A DNA stretch of 64,000 bases from Bacteroidales bacterium (GTDB lineage: Bacteria; Bacteroidota; Bacteroidia; Bacteroidales; UBA932), in NCBI GenBank assembly GCA_017527625.1, contig JAFXPV010000027.1, positions 12,553-76,552 of the forward strand, read 5' to 3'. Under the pieces are notes generated by a model. The model was given only the letters and a program-made list of their open reading frames with translations, was not told the DNA's origin and ran no database searches. Below, in pieces: positions 45,199-55,110 of the stretch (position 1 is its first letter; each line of letters begins with the position of its first letter). A program made the translations under genes and the position numbers.

Positions 45199-45711
45199 TT
45201 ATTTCCGTGCGTTGAACATAAAATAGTCGATGGCCAGGATGATGGCGAGGTTCGCCGCGCAGCTCAGCACAAGCCTGAGCAGCGTGGTCTGGAAGCTCTC
45301 CATACCTACAGAATCGAGGCAGATGTAGACGATGAAGTAGACCAGCAGTGAGCAGAGGATGAAATTGATGTGCCGCATAACGCCGGTGTCGCGTATGGTC
45401 GGGAATATGGCCCTCTCCACGTTGTCCTTCGTGAAGAAAGCGGCGAAGAGAGGCTTGCGGACGGCTGCCAGGGCCACGGCTGCTGCCGCATTCAGACCCA
45501 TTATGCCGTCGCCGAGGCTGTCAACGAGCAGGCCGCAGCCGAAGGCGATGAGCATCGACAGGCTGGTCTCCTGGTAGAGCGGGAGGTAGATGACGATGAG
45601 GGGCAGGCAGCACAGGTAGATGTACGGGCCGACATTCACATAGCCCGAAAGGACTATCTGGATTATCAGCAGAGTTGCATAGAATATGAAGCGTCCCCAG
45701 TTGTCTTTCAT
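45199..45711 (-). CDS. mreD: Rod-shape determining protein MreD
   Basis: A 170-residue polytopic membrane protein with five or six hydrophobic segments (e.g. FIFYATLLIIQIVLSGYVNVG, LSMLIAFGCGLLVDSLGDGIMGLNAAAAV). The position between mreC and mrdA, the size and the GxxxD-type fourth segment identify it. It is part of the MreBCD-RodA-PBP2 elongasome. Its ATG overlaps the mreC stop (ATGA). Confidence 0.88.
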   Translation of the reverse strand: MKDNWGRFIFYATLLIIQIVLSGYVNVGPYIYLCCLPLIVIYLPLYQETSLSMLIAFGCGLLVDSLGDGIMGLNAAAAVALAAVRKPLFAAFFTKDNVERAIFPTIRDTGVMRHINFILCSLLVYFIVYICLDSVGMESFQTTLLRLVLSCAANLAIILAIDYFMFNARK

Positions 45712-46526
45712 TGCCGTTCCTCCTGCTCGAGTTCTTCGATCTCCTTACGGTCCTTGTTGGCGACCACATATACGTGGCGCAGCCTGCTGTAGTCCTGGAA
45801 CAGGTCTACTTCCAGGCTCAGGTAGAGGCCGCTGACAGGCTTTATCTTGCTGATGACGCCGATAGGGATGTCGGCGGGGAAGATGCTGGAGTGTCCGCTG
45901 GTCGCCACGCTGTCGCCGACGGCGGCTCCGCAGTTGAGGGAGATCTCAGTCAGAGTGGCTTTGTGGGGATTGACGCCTTCCCAGCGCAGCAGGCCGAAGT
46001 GGTCGCTCTTTGTCAGCCGTGCGCTCACGGACTGCTCCGTGTTCAGGAAGGAGATCACGTATGAGTAATTGTCGCTCACTGCATCTATCACGCCTACCAC
46101 TCCGTTCGCAGTGACTACGCCCATACCTTCAGATACTCCGGCCCGGGAGCCCTTGTCGATGAGCATATAGTTGTGCTGCTTGCCGCGGGTGCTCTTGACG
46201 ATGTCGGCCGCCATATAGGAGTAAAGGCCAGAAGGATGCAAGTCCGTCGAGTCCTGCATCACGGCCAGGGCCTTATAGGCGTTCAGCTGGCGCTGCAGGT
46301 CGACATTCTCCTGCACCAGCAGCCGGTTGTCTTTCTTGAGAGAAAAATAGGAACCTATCTCGCTCGTCCTCTGCCACAGGGCAGCCTGGGCTTCACGTAT
46401 GGCCCCGAGGATCTTGTAGCGCTGCACGACGCTGTTGCCTGCAATCATTATAAGGCACAGCACCTCCAGTGCAATGAATACCACGATATTTATTGCGATG
46501 CGTACAAGGGCGGGGCGACCTGTCAT
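45708..46526 (-). CDS. mreC: Rod-shape determining protein MreC
   Basis: A 272-residue bitopic protein. It has an N-terminal membrane helix (about 10-30), a coiled coil (SLKKDNRLLVQENVDLQRQL), and two beta-barrel domains with MLIDKGSRAGVSEGMGVVTANGVVGVID and the late IPIGVISKIKPV. It links MreB filaments to PBP2 in the periplasm. It overlaps mreB by one base and mreD by four. Confidence 0.92.
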   Translation of the reverse strand: MTGRPALVRIAINIVVFIALEVLCLIMIAGNSVVQRYKILGAIREAQAALWQRTSEIGSYFSLKKDNRLLVQENVDLQRQLNAYKALAVMQDSTDLHPSGLYSYMAADIVKSTRGKQHNYMLIDKGSRAGVSEGMGVVTANGVVGVIDAVSDNYSYVISFLNTEQSVSARLTKSDHFGLLRWEGVNPHKATLTEISLNCGAAVGDSVATSGHSSIFPADIPIGVISKIKPVSGLYLSLEVDLFQDYSRLRHVYVVANKDRKEIEELEQEERQ

Positions 46527-47545
46527 TACCTGAACAGGAATTTATATGTTGAAGTGTTCTTGAGAGCCTGGCAGGTGCCGCGGGCCACTGCGCGCAGCGG
46601 GTCTTCCGACACGTGGAACGGGATGTTGATCTTTCTGGCAAGCCTTTGGTCGAGACCCTTGAGCAGGGCGCCGCCGCCGGTCAGGAAGATTCCCTTGTGG
46701 ACGATGTCGGCGTAAAGCTCGGGCGGAGTCTTTTCAAGCACTGTGAGGATGGCTGTCTCCAGTCTCACGAGCGACTTGTCGAGGCAGTGGGCGATCTCCT
46801 GGGAGGTGACCTCAGCCTCCACGGGGTGGGCCGTCATCAGGTTGGGACCGTTCACGATGTAGGGATCCGGAGTCTCGTCGAGTTCCGATATGGCTGCGCC
46901 GATCTTGATCTTGATGTCCTCGGCAGTGATCTCGCCGACACGGATGTTGTGCTGCTGGCGCATATACTGCTGGATGTCGCTGGTGAAGACGTCACCTGCG
47001 GTACGGATGCTCTCGCTGGCTACGATGCCGCCAAGGGAGATGACTGCAACTTCGGTGGTGCCGCCTCCGATGTCGACCACCATATTGCCGGAAGGAGCGG
47101 TTACGTCCAGTCCGATACCAAGCGCTGCGGCCATAGGCTCGAACATCATATAGACGTCACGGCCTCCGGCGTGTTCGCAGGAGTCGCGCACGGCTCTGAT
47201 CTCCACTTCCGTGCTGCCTTTGGGGATGCTGACGACAATCTTGAGGTTGGGGGCGAAGAGAGTGCGTTTGCGGTTGATCATCTTGATGAACTCTCGCAGC
47301 ATCAGCTCTGCGGCTTCGAAGTCTGCGATTACGCCGTCCCTGAGGGGCCTGACGGTACGGATGGTCGGGTTTGTGCGTTCGTGCATCAGCTTGGCCTGGG
47401 TTCCGACGGCGATAGGTTTATTGGTGGGGATGTCTATCGCAACGATGGAAGGCTCGTCTATCACCTTCTTGTCGTTCATAAAAATGACGATGTTGGCGGT
47501 ACCGAGGTCGATTGCAAGTTCTTGGGTTAGAAACGAGAATGCCAT
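46526..47545 (-). CDS. mreB: Rod-shape determining actin homologue MreB
   Basis: A 339-residue bacterial actin. It has the phosphate-1 loop IDLGTANIVIF, the connecting VVSIPKGSTEVEIRAVRDSCEHAG, the phosphate-2 loop MVVDIGGGTTEVAVISLGG and the adenosine motif GIFLTGGGALLKGLDQRL. Its membrane-bound filaments direct the elongasome, so the organism is probably rod-shaped at some stage. It follows purH by 21 bases. Confidence 0.96.
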   Translation of the reverse strand: MAFSFLTQELAIDLGTANIVIFMNDKKVIDEPSIVAIDIPTNKPIAVGTQAKLMHERTNPTIRTVRPLRDGVIADFEAAELMLREFIKMINRKRTLFAPNLKIVVSIPKGSTEVEIRAVRDSCEHAGGRDVYMMFEPMAAALGIGLDVTAPSGNMVVDIGGGTTEVAVISLGGIVASESIRTAGDVFTSDIQQYMRQQHNIRVGEITAEDIKIKIGAAISELDETPDPYIVNGPNLMTAHPVEAEVTSQEIAHCLDKSLVRLETAILTVLEKTPPELYADIVHKGIFLTGGGALLKGLDQRLARKINIPFHVSEDPLRAVARGTCQALKNTSTYKFLFR

Positions 47546-47566
47546 ATCGATTAATAATAGTGATTT

Positions 47567-49096
47567 CTAGTGTTTGAAGTGTCTGAATCCTGTGATTACC
47601 ATAGCCAGGTTATGTTTGTCGCAGTAGTCGACGCTTTCCTGGTCGCGGATGCTGCCGCCCGGATGGATGACAGCGGTGATGCCTGCCTGGTCTGCGATTT
47701 CGACGCAGTCGGGGAAGGGGAAGAAGGCGTCAGAGGCCATTACGGCGCCCTTGAGGTCGAAGCCGAAGCTGAGGGCCTTGGCGATGGCCTGCTTGAGGGC
47801 GTCAACCCTTGAAGTCTGGCCTACGCCGCTGGCGAGCAGCATACCGTCTTTGGCAAGCACGATCGAATTGGACTTCGAGTGCTTGACGAGTTTGTTGGCG
47901 AAAAGCAGGTCGGCAACCTGGGCGTCAGTGGGAACGGCCTTGGTGACGGGCTTGAGGTCGGCCGGGGTCTCGGTCTTGGTGTCCCTCTGCTGCACGAGGG
48001 CTCCGCCCAGCATAGAACGGAACTTGACGGCAGACGGGGCAGCGTTGCGGCTGACCATTATTATGCGGTTTTTCTTCTGCTTGAGAATCTCGAGCGCCTC
48101 GGGAGCATAGTCCGGAGCGATGATGACCTCGAAGAAGATTTTGTTGATCTCCTCGGCAGCTGAGCTGTCGACAGGCACGTTGGAGATGATGATGCCTCCG
48201 AATGCTGAAACAGGGTCGCCGGCAAGGGCGTCTTTCCAGGCTTCGAGGACTGTCGCCCTGGTGGCGCAGCCGCAGGCGTTGTTGTGCTTGATGATGGCTA
48301 CGGTGGGCTCGCTGAAGTCCGAGATGAGTTCGATGGCGGCCTCGATGTCAAGCAGGTTGTTGTATGAGATCTCCTTGCCGTGCAGCTGCTCGGGGAGAGT
48401 GGATGCATCGCCGTAGAAGGCTGCGCTCTGGTGAGGGTTCTCGCCGTAGCGCAGAGGGGTTGAGGTGTTGTAGCTGCGGGCGAACATATCCACCTCGCCG
48501 TCGCGGTTGAGGTAGTTGAAGATTGCGGTGTCGTAAGAACTGCTCACCGAGAAAGCGTATTTGGCGAATGAGAGCCTGTCTTCCTCGCTCGTGCAGCCGT
48601 CTTTCTCCTTGAGGAGGCTGGCAAGCTTGCCGTAGCAGTCCTTGCAGGGCACGATGACTACGTCTTTGTAGTTCTTGGCGGCGGCGCGGATGAGGCTGAT
48701 GCCGCCGATATCGATTTTTTCGATGATTTCCTGATGGGAAGCGCCCTTTGCGACGTATTCCTCGAAGGGATAGAGGTCGACGATGACGAGGTCGAGCGCA
48801 GGTATTTCATATTGCTGCATCTGCTCCAGGTCGGAGGGGTTTTCGCGTCTTGCGAGGATGCCGCCGAAAATTTTGGGATGGAGGGTCTTGACCCTTCCGC
48901 CGAGGATTGAAGGGTAGCCGGTGACGTCCTCTACTTTTGTCACTTCATAGCCCTTGGAGGCCAGAAAATCGTAGGTTCCTCCGGTGGAATACAAGGTTAC
49001 GCCTTTGCTGGCGAGGATGTCGGCAATCTCTTCGATGCCGTCCTTGTAAAACACGGAAATAAGTGCAGATGAGATTTTTTTCAATTCTGGTGTCAT
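47567..49096 (-). CDS. purH: Bifunctional AICAR transformylase/IMP cyclohydrolase
   Basis: Carries out the last two steps of IMP synthesis, 509 residues. The N-terminal MGS-like cyclohydrolase domain has LYSTGGTYDFLASKGYEVTKVEDVTGYPSILGGRVKTLHP; the C-terminal AICARFT domain has LRYGENPHQSAAFY, IKHNNACGCA, HSKSNSIVLAKDGM and the late DAFFPFPD. It stands directly before mreB, the arrangement I recall from Bacteroides. Confidence 0.97.
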   Translation of the reverse strand: MTPELKKISSALISVFYKDGIEEIADILASKGVTLYSTGGTYDFLASKGYEVTKVEDVTGYPSILGGRVKTLHPKIFGGILARRENPSDLEQMQQYEIPALDLVIVDLYPFEEYVAKGASHQEIIEKIDIGGISLIRAAAKNYKDVVIVPCKDCYGKLASLLKEKDGCTSEEDRLSFAKYAFSVSSSYDTAIFNYLNRDGEVDMFARSYNTSTPLRYGENPHQSAAFYGDASTLPEQLHGKEISYNNLLDIEAAIELISDFSEPTVAIIKHNNACGCATRATVLEAWKDALAGDPVSAFGGIIISNVPVDSSAAEEINKIFFEVIIAPDYAPEALEILKQKKNRIIMVSRNAAPSAVKFRSMLGGALVQQRDTKTETPADLKPVTKAVPTDAQVADLLFANKLVKHSKSNSIVLAKDGMLLASGVGQTSRVDALKQAIAKALSFGFDLKGAVMASDAFFPFPDCVEIADQAGITAVIHPGGSIRDQESVDYCDKHNLAMVITGFRHFKH

Positions 49097-49114
49097 GGTT
49101 TTAGCTTAATCACA

Positions 49115-49122
49115 CAAAAGTA
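49115..49122 (-). promoter_or_regulatory. TAnnTTTG promoter box for purH and the cell-shape run
   Basis: TACTTTTG on the minus strand, 18 bases before the purH ATG. No clear -33 TTG. I see no other box between purH and gcvP in the short gaps. Confidence 0.5.
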
Positions 49123-49145
49123 GTGAATAATGGCTAATTAAAAGT

Positions 49146-49153
49146 TAACTTTG
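49146..49153 (+). promoter_or_regulatory. TAnnTTTG promoter box for ispD
   Basis: TAACTTTG, 19 bases before the ispD ATG at 49173; divergent from the purH box. Confidence 0.5.
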
Positions 49154-49172
49154 TATACAAGTTATTGACAAT

Positions 49173-49838
49173 ATGGACAGAAAAAGATACGCCGTTATCG
49201 TAGCTGCAGGATCGGGTGCGAGGATGAATTCAAAAATACCCAAGCAATTTATTGAAATCGCCGGGAAACCGATATTGCGCCATACCATCGAGAGGTTCCT
49301 TGCGATGAGCCCGGCGGTAGAGATAATCGTGGTTCTGTCAGACGAATACAAAGATTATTGGAAGAACTATTGCCGCAGCACCGCCTTTCTGGAAAGATAC
49401 ACTCTGCCCAGTGGAGGCTTCACCCGTTTCCATTCAGTCAAGAACGCCCTTGAGTATGTCCCCGACGGGGCCCTCGTCGCCGTCCACGACGGGGTGCGGC
49501 CCTTCGTGACGACGGAATTCCTGGAAGGCCTGTTCGAAGAGGCTGAAAGATGCGGCGCGGTGGCGCCCGTGGTGCCTCTGGTGGAGAGTATACGTGAGAA
49601 AACAGAGGACGGGACGGTGCCTGCCGACAGGTCCCGCTTCGTGGCTGTCCAGACACCTCAGGTCTTCCGTTCGGAGATACTCCGCAAAGCTTACGGGCAG
49701 TCTTACGACACTTCCTTCACCGACGACCTGACCGTGGTGCAGAAGGCCGGCTTCCCCGTGAAGACGGTGGCAGGTCTGCGTTACAATATCAAGATTACAA
49801 CTCCGGACGACCTCAGGATCGCGGAAGCGTTACTTTGA
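49173..49838 (+). CDS. ispD: 2-C-methyl-D-erythritol 4-phosphate cytidylyltransferase
   Basis: An enzyme of the non-mevalonate isoprenoid pathway joining CTP and MEP, 221 residues. It has the nucleotide-binding start VIVAAGSGARMNSKIPKQF, AVHDGVRPFVT and the C-terminal TDDLTVVQKAGFPVKTVAG, then NIKITTPDDLRIAEALL. Its last nine bases overlap the end of the convergent Lrp gene. Confidence 0.95.
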   Translation: MDRKRYAVIVAAGSGARMNSKIPKQFIEIAGKPILRHTIERFLAMSPAVEIIVVLSDEYKDYWKNYCRSTAFLERYTLPSGGFTRFHSVKNALEYVPDGALVAVHDGVRPFVTTEFLEGLFEEAERCGAVAPVVPLVESIREKTEDGTVPADRSRFVAVQTPQVFRSEILRKAYGQSYDTSFTDDLTVVQKAGFPVKTVAGLRYNIKITTPDDLRIAEALL

Positions 49839-50360
49839 AGCTTTCTTGCGGCTCTCTTTCTTCGCAGAGGCGCTCTTTGTCCTTGAGTATGACGAAGTGT
49901 CATCGATAGAAACCTGCCTCTCGATGGTTTCTTCGAGGGATATCCAGGTCTCGGTGCGCTCGACGCCATCGATGTTCTGGATGGTGTCGATCAGCACGTG
50001 CATCAGGTGGTCGTTGTCCTTGCAGTAGATTTTGAGCATCAGGGCGTGGTTGCCGGTGATGAAATGGCACTCGACGATCTCAGGGATGTTCTTGAGGGTG
50101 TCGATGACCTGCGAGTATGCGTTTGCCCGGGAGAGGCTCACGCCGATGAAGGCGCATACGTTCAGTCCCAGGGCCTGCGGCTTGACGAGAAGTCTGGAGC
50201 CGGTGATTATGCCCATCTGCTCCATCTTGTGTACGCGCTGGTGGATGGCTGCGCCGGAAATGCCGCATTCGCGGGCGATTTCGAGGTAGGGAAGTCTGGC
50301 GTTCTTGATCAGGAATGAAAGAATCCTTCTGTCTGTCAGGTCAAGCTGGTGAGAGATCAT
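49830..50360 (-). CDS. Lrp/AsnC-family transcriptional regulator
   Basis: A 176-residue regulator. The N-terminal winged HTH (LDLTDRRILSFLIKNARLPYLEIARECGISGAAIHQRVHKM) is followed by the RAM ligand/oligomerisation domain (about 68-145: ECHFITGNHALMLKIYCKD, then DGVERTETWISLEE). The last ~25 residues are a Ser/Lys/Arg-rich tail beyond the usual Lrp length. The effector is probably an amino acid; targets are unknown. It lies upstream of the ispD end and downstream of topA on the same strand (14-base gap), so it may be co-transcribed with topA. Confidence 0.88.
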   Translation of the reverse strand: MISHQLDLTDRRILSFLIKNARLPYLEIARECGISGAAIHQRVHKMEQMGIITGSRLLVKPQALGLNVCAFIGVSLSRANAYSQVIDTLKNIPEIVECHFITGNHALMLKIYCKDNDHLMHVLIDTIQNIDGVERTETWISLEETIERQVSIDDTSSYSRTKSASAKKESRKKASK

Positions 50361-50374
50361 ATTATGACGTATGT

Positions 50375-52657
50375 TTATTTGGCGGATTTGTTGGCTTTTT
50401 CGATAATGGCCCTGCAGGCTGCTTCGTCAAGCGATTCGGGAGCTGTGCCTTTCGGAATCTTGTAATTGTTCCTACCCTGCTTGATGTAGGGGCCGAAACG
50501 TCCGTTGAGCACCTCGATGTCCCCGAAGCTGGCGATGTGCTTCTTGAGTTCTTTCTGCCTGTGGTCTTCGATCAGGGCGGCGGCTTCTGCCTCGGTTATC
50601 AGCATCGGGTCGTAGTTCTTGCCGATAGACACGAACTCCGAGCCGAATTTGATGTATGGGCCGAAACGTCCCACAGCGACGGTGACGGGCTTGCCTTCAT
50701 AAGTGCCGACAGTGCGGGGCAAGTCGAACAGCTTGGCAGCCTCTTCAATGGTGATGTTCTCGATCAGCTGGCCTTTCTTGAGGCTTGCGAACTGCTTGTC
50801 GGGGTCGTCGTTCTCGCCTTTCTGAACCAGCGGGCCGAAGCGTCCCATACGGGCGATGAGCATCTTGCCGCTTGACGGGTCGACGCCGAGACGGCGCTCT
50901 GCGTGTGTGTGGGTGCGGTCGTTGAGCTTCTCTTCGACGGTGTTGTGGAAGTCAGAGTAGAAATCGGCGATGACTTCGTTCCACACCCTCTTGCCGTTGG
51001 CTATGTCGTCGAAATCCTGCTCTACCTGGGCTGTGAAGCCATAGTCCATAATGGACTGGAAGTTGGCGTCGAGGTAGTCGGTCACCACTATTCCGATGTT
51101 CTCGGCGAACAGCTTGCCTTTCTCCTTGCCGACGGTCTCAGATTTGGTCTGGCTGGTGATGCTGTCGCCCTTCAGCGCGTAGATGTTGTAATTGCGGGCT
51201 TCTCCCTTGCTGTCGCCCTTGGCCACATAGCCGCGCTTCATAATGGTCGAAATGGTCGGGGCGTAGGTTGACGGGCGGCCGATTCCCAGCTCTTCGAGCT
51301 TCTTGACCAGGCTGGCCTCGGTGTAGCGTGAGGGCTTCGGAGTGAAGCGCTCCACTGCGTCGATCTCCTTGCGGTCCATCTTCTGGCCTTTGGAGATTGA
51401 AGGCATAAGGGTGAGTTCCTCAGTGGTCTCTTCGTCGTCGGTGCCTTCGATGTAGACTTTCAGGAATCCGTCGAAGACTACTTTCTCGGCTTCGGCCACG
51501 AAAGGCTCGCTGACGCCGTCAGCCTTGATGTCGACTGTTGTCTTCTCGACTACCGCATCGGCCATCTGGCTGGCGATGGTGCGTTTCCAGATGAGGTTGT
51601 AGAGCTTCTTCTCGTTGGTGTTGCCTTCGATGGTGACGTTCTGTATATAAGTGGGGCGGATGGCCTCGTGAGCCTCCTGGGCGCCCTTGGTGCGGGTCTT
51701 GTATTTGCGGGGCTTTGAGTATGACTCGCCGTATTCGCCGACGATGAATGCCTTGGCGGCATTGATGGCGAGCGAAGACAGGTTGACGGAGTCGGTACGC
51801 ATATAGGTGATCAGACCGGCTTCGTAGAGCCTCTGGGCGATCGTCATCGTCTGGCTTACAGAGAAGCCGAGCTTGCGGGAAGCCTCCTGCTGGAGGAGTG
51901 AAGTCGTGAAAGGAGCGGCCGGGGTGCGGGTGAGTTCCTTCTTCTCGATGGATGCTACTGAGAAATCAGCGTTCCTGCAACTCTCGAGGAATGCGACAGC
52001 TTCTTTCTCATTTTCGAACTTCTTGTCGACGCTGCCTTTGATCTTGTTCTTGAGGCCGGCGGGGACGAATGTGCCCTCGACCTTGTAGAACGATGCTGCC
52101 TTGAAGGCGGAGATCTCCCTCTCCTTGTCCACGATCAGCCTTACTGCGACTGACTGCACACGGCCGGCGGAAAGCTTGGGCTGCACCTTTTTCCAGAGGA
52201 TGGGGGAGAGCTCGAATCCTACCAGGCGGTCGAGGATGCGGCGGGCCTGCTGGGCGTTGACGAGGTTCATATCTATGCCGCGGGGAGCCTCGATAGCTTC
52301 CAGGATGGCGTTCTTCGTGATTTCGTGGAATGCGATGCGGCGGGTCTTGGCGTTGTCAAGCTCCAGGGTCTCGAAAAGGTGCCGGGCGATGGCTTCCCCT
52401 TCGCGGTCCTCATCGGATGCGAGCCATACCATTGAGGCGTCCGAGGCTGCTTTCCTGAGGTCTGCAACCAGCTTTTTCTTGTCGGGGGCAATTTCGTAAT
52501 GCGGTATGAAACCGTGCTCCGTGTCGACTCCGAGTTTCTGCTTTGAGAGGTCGCGGATATGACCGAAGCTGGATTTTACGGTATAACCCTTGCCAAGGAA
52601 TTTCTCGATTGTCTTGGCTTTGGCGGGTGACTCGACGATGACAAGATTCTCTCCCAT
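50375..52657 (-). CDS. topA: DNA topoisomerase I
   Basis: A type IA topoisomerase that relaxes negative supercoils, 760 residues. The toprim domain (NLVIVESPAKAKTIEKFLG; SDEDREGEAIARHL) and the nucleophile Tyr in GLITYMRTDSVNLS are clear. The C-terminus holds repeated GRFGPYI modules (RMGRFGPLVQKGE, VGRFGPYIKFG, NGRFGPYIKQG) instead of the Cys4 zinc fingers of E. coli TopA, and ends in a Lys-rich helix. It has a complete promoter upstream. Lrp follows. Confidence 0.95.
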   Translation of the reverse strand: MGENLVIVESPAKAKTIEKFLGKGYTVKSSFGHIRDLSKQKLGVDTEHGFIPHYEIAPDKKKLVADLRKAASDASMVWLASDEDREGEAIARHLFETLELDNAKTRRIAFHEITKNAILEAIEAPRGIDMNLVNAQQARRILDRLVGFELSPILWKKVQPKLSAGRVQSVAVRLIVDKEREISAFKAASFYKVEGTFVPAGLKNKIKGSVDKKFENEKEAVAFLESCRNADFSVASIEKKELTRTPAAPFTTSLLQQEASRKLGFSVSQTMTIAQRLYEAGLITYMRTDSVNLSSLAINAAKAFIVGEYGESYSKPRKYKTRTKGAQEAHEAIRPTYIQNVTIEGNTNEKKLYNLIWKRTIASQMADAVVEKTTVDIKADGVSEPFVAEAEKVVFDGFLKVYIEGTDDEETTEELTLMPSISKGQKMDRKEIDAVERFTPKPSRYTEASLVKKLEELGIGRPSTYAPTISTIMKRGYVAKGDSKGEARNYNIYALKGDSITSQTKSETVGKEKGKLFAENIGIVVTDYLDANFQSIMDYGFTAQVEQDFDDIANGKRVWNEVIADFYSDFHNTVEEKLNDRTHTHAERRLGVDPSSGKMLIARMGRFGPLVQKGENDDPDKQFASLKKGQLIENITIEEAAKLFDLPRTVGTYEGKPVTVAVGRFGPYIKFGSEFVSIGKNYDPMLITEAEAAALIEDHRQKELKKHIASFGDIEVLNGRFGPYIKQGRNNYKIPKGTAPESLDEAACRAIIEKANKSAK

Positions 52658-52708
52658 AATAACGATTTTTTAGGAAGCGCAAAGTAAAATATAAATAGAG
52701 GTATAATC

Positions 52709-52737
52709 CAAATTTAATTGCTAAATTCGCGTTTCAA
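52709..52737 (-). promoter_or_regulatory. Promoter of topA
   Basis: Minus strand: TTG (52737-52735), 18 bases, TAAATTTG (52716-52709). The leader to the ATG at 52657 is about 45-50 bases. A weaker plus-strand box TAAATTCG at 52722-52729 may serve the facing ponA operon. Confidence 0.65.
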
Positions 52738-52749
52738 ACCTATTCCGAA

Positions 52750-55107
52750 ATGAAGCTTGAGACCAAGAAAAAAATAGTCAGATGCTGGTGGATCCTGCTC
52801 ACAGCCCCCTTCTTGCTGTTGCTGCTCTGCCTACTTTTCGTAGCAGCTTTCGCAGACCTGCCTTCGTTTGAAGAACTGGAGAATCCAAAGAGCAATCTCG
52901 CCACCCAGCTCATCAGCTGTGACGGGGAAGTGTTCAATACCTACCATATAGAAAACCGCTCGTACGTTTCGTTCGAGGAGCTGCCGAAGTCCCTCGTCGA
53001 CGCCGCGATAGCCACCGAAGATGCGCGTTTCCGCAAGCACTCCGGCATCGACTTCCGCTCCCTGGGCCGCGTCGCCGTCAAGACCATCCTGATGCGCAAT
53101 ACCAGCCAGGGCGGCGGCAGTACCATCACCCAGCAGCTTGCCAAGACCCTCTTCCCCCGCGAGACGTCGGAATCCCGCTTCCCCGGTGCGAAATACCTCA
53201 AACTGATAAAGAACAAGCTCAAAGAGTGGATCACCGCAGTCAAGCTTGAGCGCAACTACACCAAGGACGAGATAATTACGATGTATCTCAACGCCGTGTT
53301 CTTCGGCAGCGAGGCCTACGGTATCAACACCGCGGCCCGCACCTACTTCGACAAGAAGACCGGCGACCTGCTGCTCGAAGAGAGCGCCTGCCTGGTGGGC
53401 ATCGTCAACAAGCCGACCCGGTACAATCCTGCAGTCAATCCCGAGCAGTCGATGGAGCGCCGCAACCACGTCCTGCGCCAGATGCAGAAATACGGATATA
53501 TCAGCAAGGCTGAGTGTGACTCCGTCAGCGCCCTGCCCATAGTCCTTTCTTACCAGAGGCAGGACCACAACGCCGGCCTGGGCTCATATTTCAGGGATAT
53601 GCTGCGCAAGACAATGAATGCCGAGAAGCCCAAACGCTCTTCATACACCCAGATAGAGGATTACCGCAGGGATTCGACCCGCTGGGTCGAAGACCCTCTC
53701 TACGGCTGGCTCAACAAGAACACCAAGCCCGACGGAAGCCGCTACAACCTCGACAAGGACGGTCTGCGCATCTACACCACCATTGATTCGCGTATGCAGA
53801 AATATGCCGAGGACGCCATCAAGGAGCATCTCGGAAGCGACCTGCAGCCGCTGCTGTTCACCGACCTCAAGTCGAAGCGCAACAAACCGTTCTCCAACAG
53901 CGTCGACCAGGCCACCGTGGAGCGCCTGATGCAGCAGGGCCGCCGCTGGAGCGACCGCTATACCAGCCTGAAGAAGGCCGGAATGTCCGACAGCGACATT
54001 ATGAAGACCTTCGACGAGCCCACGAAGATGAGGGTGTTCTCCTGGAACAAGAACGGCTATGTGGACACCGTGATGACGCCCAACGACTCAATCAAGTATT
54101 ACAAGTCGTTCCTTAGGGCCGCCTTCGTGGCTGTCGAGCCGAACACCGGCAAGGTCAAGGCTTATGTCGGAGGTCCGGACTACAGATATTTCAAATATGA
54201 CAACGCCGGCCAGGGTTACCGCCAGGTAGGTTCCACCATCAAGCCTTTCCTCTACACGCTTGCGATGCAGGAGGGCTACACCCCCTGCGACAAGGTGGTG
54301 AACATCCCCTACAGCTTCGTGCTCGCCGACGGTACAGTCTGGACTCCGAAGAGCACCGACAAGAACGAATACATAGGCAATACGGTGACCCTCAAATGGG
54401 GACTTACCCACAGCTCCAACAATATCTCCGCCTACCTTATGAAGCAGTTCGGCCCCGAGGCTATGGTCGATATGTGCCGCAAGCTCGGCATCAGCAGTTT
54501 CATCGATCCTGTCTATTCGCTCTGCGTGGGCAGCTGCGATATGTCGGTGATGGAGATGGTTTCGGCCTACAATACCTACCCTTCACGAGGTGTGTTCATC
54601 AACTCGTATTTCGTGGAGCGCATCGAGGATAATTCCGGCAACCTGCTGGCCAACTTCACCACCCGCAAGCGCGAGGCTATCAGCGACCCTACGGCATATC
54701 TGATGGTCAACCTGATGCAGGGTGTCGTCAACGAAGGTACGGCCAGCCGCCTGCGCTGGAAATACGGCATCGAGGGTGCTGCCGGCAAGACCGGAACCAC
54801 CAATGACCAGAGCGACGGATGGTTCATCGGATATATCCCGAAGCTTACCGCAGGAGTGTGGGTCGGAGCCGAGGACCGTCAGGTTCACTTCGAGAGTCTT
54901 GCGTACGGCGGAGGTTCCTATATGGCCCTGCCCATCTGGGGCATCTTTATGAACAAGGTGCTCGCGGACCCGACCATCGGCATCCGCAACGGCGAGAGCT
55001 TCGTGCCGCCTGTCGGCTGGAATATGAGCCTTGCCTGCACCGGCGGTGACGACGACCTGACGGCCGGCGGAGGGGAAACTAACGCAGAGGATGATTTCTT
55101 TAATTAG
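52750..55107 (+). CDS. Bifunctional penicillin-binding protein 1A
   Basis: A class A PBP that polymerises and crosslinks peptidoglycan, 785 residues. It has one N-terminal membrane helix (about 15-38). The GT51 glycosyltransferase has the catalytic Glu in ATEDARFRKHSGIDFRS and the motif GGGSTITQQLAKTLF. The transpeptidase has SxxK in VGSTIKPFLYT, SxN in HSSNNISAYL and KTG in AGKTGTTNDQSDGWFIGY. The acidic C-terminal tail (DDDLTAGGGETNAEDD) is usual in the phylum. It leads the run with ddl, prmC and radA. Confidence 0.95.
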   Translation: MKLETKKKIVRCWWILLTAPFLLLLLCLLFVAAFADLPSFEELENPKSNLATQLISCDGEVFNTYHIENRSYVSFEELPKSLVDAAIATEDARFRKHSGIDFRSLGRVAVKTILMRNTSQGGGSTITQQLAKTLFPRETSESRFPGAKYLKLIKNKLKEWITAVKLERNYTKDEIITMYLNAVFFGSEAYGINTAARTYFDKKTGDLLLEESACLVGIVNKPTRYNPAVNPEQSMERRNHVLRQMQKYGYISKAECDSVSALPIVLSYQRQDHNAGLGSYFRDMLRKTMNAEKPKRSSYTQIEDYRRDSTRWVEDPLYGWLNKNTKPDGSRYNLDKDGLRIYTTIDSRMQKYAEDAIKEHLGSDLQPLLFTDLKSKRNKPFSNSVDQATVERLMQQGRRWSDRYTSLKKAGMSDSDIMKTFDEPTKMRVFSWNKNGYVDTVMTPNDSIKYYKSFLRAAFVAVEPNTGKVKAYVGGPDYRYFKYDNAGQGYRQVGSTIKPFLYTLAMQEGYTPCDKVVNIPYSFVLADGTVWTPKSTDKNEYIGNTVTLKWGLTHSSNNISAYLMKQFGPEAMVDMCRKLGISSFIDPVYSLCVGSCDMSVMEMVSAYNTYPSRGVFINSYFVERIEDNSGNLLANFTTRKREAISDPTAYLMVNLMQGVVNEGTASRLRWKYGIEGAAGKTGTTNDQSDGWFIGYIPKLTAGVWVGAEDRQVHFESLAYGGGSYMALPIWGIFMNKVLADPTIGIRNGESFVPPVGWNMSLACTGGDDDLTAGGGETNAEDDFFN

Positions 55108-55110
55108 ACA